The notes below the pieces were generated by a model that was not told where the DNA came from, did not search any database, and was given only the letters and a program-made list of their open reading frames with translations. Of a stretch of DNA of 8,380 nucleotides, positions 6,014 to 8,380 are shown in pieces. The first letter of the stretch is position 1. Each line of letters opens with the position of its first letter. The stretch lies in contig JBHHWI010000121.1 in NCBI GenBank assembly GCA_046756445.1, positions 1 through 8,380 of the forward strand, given 5' to 3'. This DNA comes from JACZWL01 sp046756445. GTDB lineage: Bacteria > Pseudomonadota > Gammaproteobacteria > Steroidobacterales > Woeseiaceae. Position numbers and translations under genes: made by a program.

Positions 6014-6547
6014 TCAGGTGGAGCCGGCCTGCCGCTCGCGCAGCTCGGCAATGCGTCTCTGCACGTCGTCGAACAGGGTCCGGCGAAGCCCCAGTAGCTT
6101 GAATAGCTCGACGACTGCAAAAAAAGGCGCCGAAAGACCTGCCTGGAGCGGGTGCCTGACCAGAACGGGCATGGTTCTCTCCACCGCATGACCGATGAAC
6201 TGAAGGATAAATCCCCCGAGGAACCCTGCTATCGCAATGATTGCAGCGGTCGGTCGCGGGAGCGTACCGAGGACAGCGGCAAGCTGGGCTATGACCATTC
6301 CCAGCACCAGAAACACAATGGCGAAGCGCCAATCGAGGGTCAGGTAGAAGATAAACATGACGACGAGGCCGAGCTCCGCGAGGTTGATCGTGATGCCTTC
6401 GACCTGAAGCGTGATCCAGGTCAAGGGGATGAACGCGCCGAGCATGATCGTCGGGATGCCGATCATATGAACCGCGATGTTGACCGGATGCTGGTGCGCC
6501 GAGGCGTAGCCCACCAGCATGTCCATTAGCCTGGATTCTTTGTTCAT
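6014..6547 (-). CDS. DUF962 / Mpo1-like (YGL010w family) membrane protein
   Basis: This 177-aa protein has about four hydrophobic segments (roughly residues 24-46, 57-74, 75-95 and 100-122). It shows the family's histidine motifs: HQHPVNIAVHMIGIP (18-32) and QFIGHAVE (116-123), followed by Pro127 and an FFAVVELF segment (142-149). The yeast member Mpo1 is an Fe(II)-dependent dioxygenase that shortens 2-hydroxy fatty acids in phytosphingosine breakdown. Bacterial members are mostly uncharacterised, so a lipid alpha-oxidation role is only a family-based guess. His20, His27 and His120 are candidate metal ligands. It is the first gene of the minus-strand operon, three bases upstream of the dipeptidase start. 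The ATG at 6547 is used because the family starts shortly before the first His motif, although Met8 is a possible alternative. Confidence 0.85.
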   Translation of the reverse strand: MNKESRLMDMLVGYASAHQHPVNIAVHMIGIPTIMLGAFIPLTWITLQVEGITINLAELGLVVMFIFYLTLDWRFAIVFLVLGMVIAQLAAVLGTLPRPTAAIIAIAGFLGGFILQFIGHAVERTMPVLVRHPLQAGLSAPFFAVVELFKLLGLRRTLFDDVQRRIAELRERQAGST

Positions 6548-6790
6548 GGGCGTCCCGGAGTGCTATCGTGAATCGCGGTAATTTAACACGGGCAACGGGC
6601 CGATTCCGGAACGGACGAGTAACGAAAGCCGGGTCTGGCACCGCAGAACCGTCCTGACGGTTCTGATCCTGGGGAATTGCCGCCATGTATCTGGATATGA
6701 GCAGCGAATCGAGCGGTCTTTTGCATTGATGCGGTTTTGTTGCCTCAGGAATTGCGATATTTTTGTTTTTTGGCTGAGATGGTACAGCTC
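6548..6790. promoter_or_regulatory. Divergent intergenic region with perfect hairpin
   Basis: This 243-base gap between the minus-strand operon and the rightward pair must contain both promoters, but I found no convincing -35/-10 pair. It holds a perfect hairpin, CAGAACCGT (6644-6652), loop CCTG, ACGGTTCTG (6657-6665). A T-rich stretch (GATATTTTTGTTTTTT, 6756-6771) lies just before the small secreted-protein gene. The hairpin has no T-run behind it, so an operator or RNA element is as likely as a terminator. Confidence 0.5.
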
Positions 6791-7183
6791 ATGTCGAACG
6801 GTCTGATCCGATTGATACTGCTCCTCTCGATCTGTTGTATTGCGGTATATGCACAGGCCGAGAGGACCGTGGTCGAGTTTCGTGGCAGCAGCAACACGAC
6901 GACAGCGGAATTTTCGGTAAGGGCGCCGTGGATTCTCGACTGGCGTGTCAGCGGCAGCCAGACACACACGATGGGTTTCGAAATCACGCTCCTGGACGGC
7001 AAGACCCGGATGCACAAGGGGCGGGTCCTGAAATCGTACAGCACGGGCAACGGCGTCAGGCTCTTCAACGAGAGCGGTAGCTTTCGTTTCAGGATCAGCT
7101 CCGGGCTCGCCAACTGGCACCTGAAAGTGAAGGAAATCACCGAAGCGGAGGCGAGGCAGTACACGCCGAGGGGAGGCGGTTGA
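6791..7183 (+). CDS. Small secreted protein of unknown function
   Basis: Starting from the ATG at 6791, the product is 130 aa with a clean signal peptide: basic Arg7, hydrophobic residues 8-20, and probable signal peptidase I cleavage after AQA (21-23). An in-frame upstream ATG at 6737 would put 18 unrelated residues before the signal peptide and is disfavoured. The mature part of about 107 aa is rich in alternating polar and hydrophobic residues. It includes the segment TTTAEFSVRAPWILDWRV (36-53), which looks like a beta-sandwich edge, and FRFRISSGLANWHLKV (98-113). No catalytic motif or cysteine is seen in the mature chain. Its stop overlaps the start of the beta-helix lipoprotein as TTGA (7180-7183), so the two are probably made together and may act together in the periplasm. 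Confidence 0.75.
   Translation: MSNGLIRLILLLSICCIAVYAQAERTVVEFRGSSNTTTAEFSVRAPWILDWRVSGSQTHTMGFEITLLDGKTRMHKGRVLKSYSTGNGVRLFNESGSFRFRISSGLANWHLKVKEITEAEARQYTPRGGG
7168..7176 (+). promoter_or_regulatory. Ribosome binding site supporting a TTG start
   Basis: GAGGGGAGG, strongly purine-rich and close to anti-Shine-Dalgarno complementarity, lies 3-11 bases before TTG at 7180. It supports the non-ATG start of the beta-helix gene, which otherwise lacks any ATG early enough to retain its signal peptide. Confidence 0.65.
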
Positions 7184-8380
7184 GAAGCCTCGCCCTGACA
7201 GCGGTCTTGCTGTTGACCGGACTGGGTGGGTGTTCGGATCGTCCCGATCCCCGGCAGGCGGATGCCGGCACGAGTTTTCAAAAGGAATTCCAGTTGCGCC
7301 TGTTGAGCGCCGAACCCGGTGATGTAATCACGGTTCCGGCGGGCGTGCACGAGGTTCACCGCAGCCTGTCCCTGAACGTGTCGGGCGTGACGATCCGGGG
7401 CGTCGGCATGGACCAGACCGTGCTGTCGTTCAAGAACCAGGTCCAGGGAGCCGAGGGGCTGCTGGTCAATGCGAGCGACTTCACGATCGAGGACCTGGCG
7501 ATCGAGGATACGGCCGGCGATGCGCTGAAGATCAACCAGGGCAGGAATGTCGTCATCCGGCGCGTCCGGACCGAGTGGACCAACGGTCCGGACGAGGGCA
7601 ACGGCGCCTACGGCATCTATCCGGTGCAGATAGAAAACGTGCTGCTGGAGCACTGTGTCGCAAAAGGCGCATCGGACGCCGGGATCTACGTCGGGCAGTC
7701 GAAAAACGCCGTCATCCGCAACAACCGCGCGGAATTCAACGTTGCCGGCATCGAAATCGAGAATACGATCGGCGCGGACGTCTACGGAAACGTGGTGACC
7801 GACAACACGGGCGGCATCCTGGTCTTCAACATGCCGGACCTCGCGCAGGAAGGTCACAGCACGAGGATCTACGGGAACGAGATCATCGCAAACAACACGG
7901 GCAACTTCGGCGCCGAGGGCACACCGGTTGCCAGCGTCCCGGCGGGTTCGGGTGTCGTCATCAACTCGAACGACAGGGTGGAGATCTTCGATAACGACAT
8001 CGCCGACAACGATACGGCCAACATCATCATCTCGAGCTACTACTCGACCGGGTACCAGGGCTCGCGCGACGTCGTGGAGCATTTCGATCCCTACCCGGAA
8101 ACCATCTACATCCATGGCAACCGGTTCTCGGGCGGCGGCACGTCGCCTGACGGCATCGAGCTCAAAGCCCTGAAGCTCGCGATGTTCGGTCTCAACGGCA
8201 GCTTTCCCGACGTGTTGTGGGACGGCTTCGTCAATCCGGGAAAGACCGATGCTGATGGCTACCTCAGGCCGGCGTTCGCGATCTGTGTGGACAACGGCGA
8301 TGCACAAGTGCTGAATGCGGATCTCGCGAATGACAGCGAGAACGTCACGACGGATTCCACTCAGCACCGCTGCCGGCACG
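7180..8380 (+). CDS. Parallel beta-helix repeat lipoprotein (partial, runs off window)
   Basis: The frame is open for 400 codons to the window edge. From the TTG start, the product begins with a lipoprotein signal peptide: Arg2, hydrophobic residues 4-15, and lipobox LGGC with Cys18. Ser19 at +2 suggests Lol-dependent transfer to the outer membrane. Residues 45-280 are a right-handed parallel beta-helix with repeated short turns, such as GVTIRGVGM, NVVIRRVRT, NAVIRNNRAEFN and GADVYGNVVTDNTGGI. An aromatic and Pro-rich segment follows (SSYYSTGYQG to YPETIYIHGNRF, residues 298-328). The layout resembles the beta_helix_1 family (TIGR03805), whose members I recall are usually next to a secreted SO2930-type diheme cytochrome c family protein. 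That partner would lie beyond the right edge. The catalytic role, if any, is unknown. Confidence 0.88.
   Translation, partial: MRSLALTAVLLLTGLGGCSDRPDPRQADAGTSFQKEFQLRLLSAEPGDVITVPAGVHEVHRSLSLNVSGVTIRGVGMDQTVLSFKNQVQGAEGLLVNASDFTIEDLAIEDTAGDALKINQGRNVVIRRVRTEWTNGPDEGNGAYGIYPVQIENVLLEHCVAKGASDAGIYVGQSKNAVIRNNRAEFNVAGIEIENTIGADVYGNVVTDNTGGILVFNMPDLAQEGHSTRIYGNEIIANNTGNFGAEGTPVASVPAGSGVVINSNDRVEIFDNDIADNDTANIIISSYYSTGYQGSRDVVEHFDPYPETIYIHGNRFSGGGTSPDGIELKALKLAMFGLNGSFPDVLWDGFVNPGKTDADGYLRPAFAICVDNGDAQVLNADLANDSENVTTDSTQHRCRH

Noticed and set aside
6745..8379. 544-aa open frame on the minus strand
   Set aside because: It lies antisense to the secreted protein and the beta-helix lipoprotein. Both of those have signal peptides, and the latter has clear repeat turns and a strong ribosome binding site. 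The antisense product is rich in Arg, Val and Asp without recognisable motifs, as expected for a shadow frame in GC-rich DNA.

Overview
The window is GC-rich and densely coded, with short intergenic gaps and many 4-base gene overlaps. Exported proteins carry Gram-negative signal peptides, including a Lol-type lipoprotein. The gene families (MaoC hydratase, HPP membrane protein, M19 dipeptidase, DUF962/Mpo1-like protein, beta-helix lipoprotein) suggest a proteobacterium, probably a gammaproteobacterium. That placement is inferred from gene content only; no rRNA or tRNA is present.

Layout. Positions 1-206 hold one copy of a long imperfect-palindrome repeat. A MaoC-type hydratase follows (261-722, +), convergent with an HPP-family membrane protein (792-1313, -). 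A divergent regulatory region (1314-1533) leads into a RimK-like ATP-grasp ligase (1534-2490, +). Next is a compact three-gene operon (2595-3861, +) encoding a cobalt-type nitrile hydratase/thiocyanate hydrolase-like enzyme. Its beta subunit is split into two genes, which are followed by the metal-binding subunit carrying CTLCSC. The gap after this operon is filled by the second repeat copy (about 3864-4065), 94% identical to the first over a 150-bp core.

On the minus strand is a three-gene operon read from 6547 down to 4062: a DUF962/Mpo1-like membrane protein, a secreted M19 (renal dipeptidase family) zinc dipeptidase, and an unrecognised 231-aa protein whose start overlaps the dipeptidase stop. 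A second divergent intergenic region (6548-6790) contains a perfect 9-bp hairpin. Rightward from it lie a small secreted protein (6791-7183) and, overlapping it by 4 bases from a TTG start, a beta-helix lipoprotein that runs off the window (7180-8380).

Functional reading. The best-supported pathway is nitrile or thiocyanate hydrolysis by the three-subunit cobalt enzyme. No activator/cobalt-insertion gene is present within the window. The most unusual structural element is the pair of foldback repeats. They sit in the same orientation about 3.86 kb apart, can fold almost end to end, and differ in part by structure-preserving changes.
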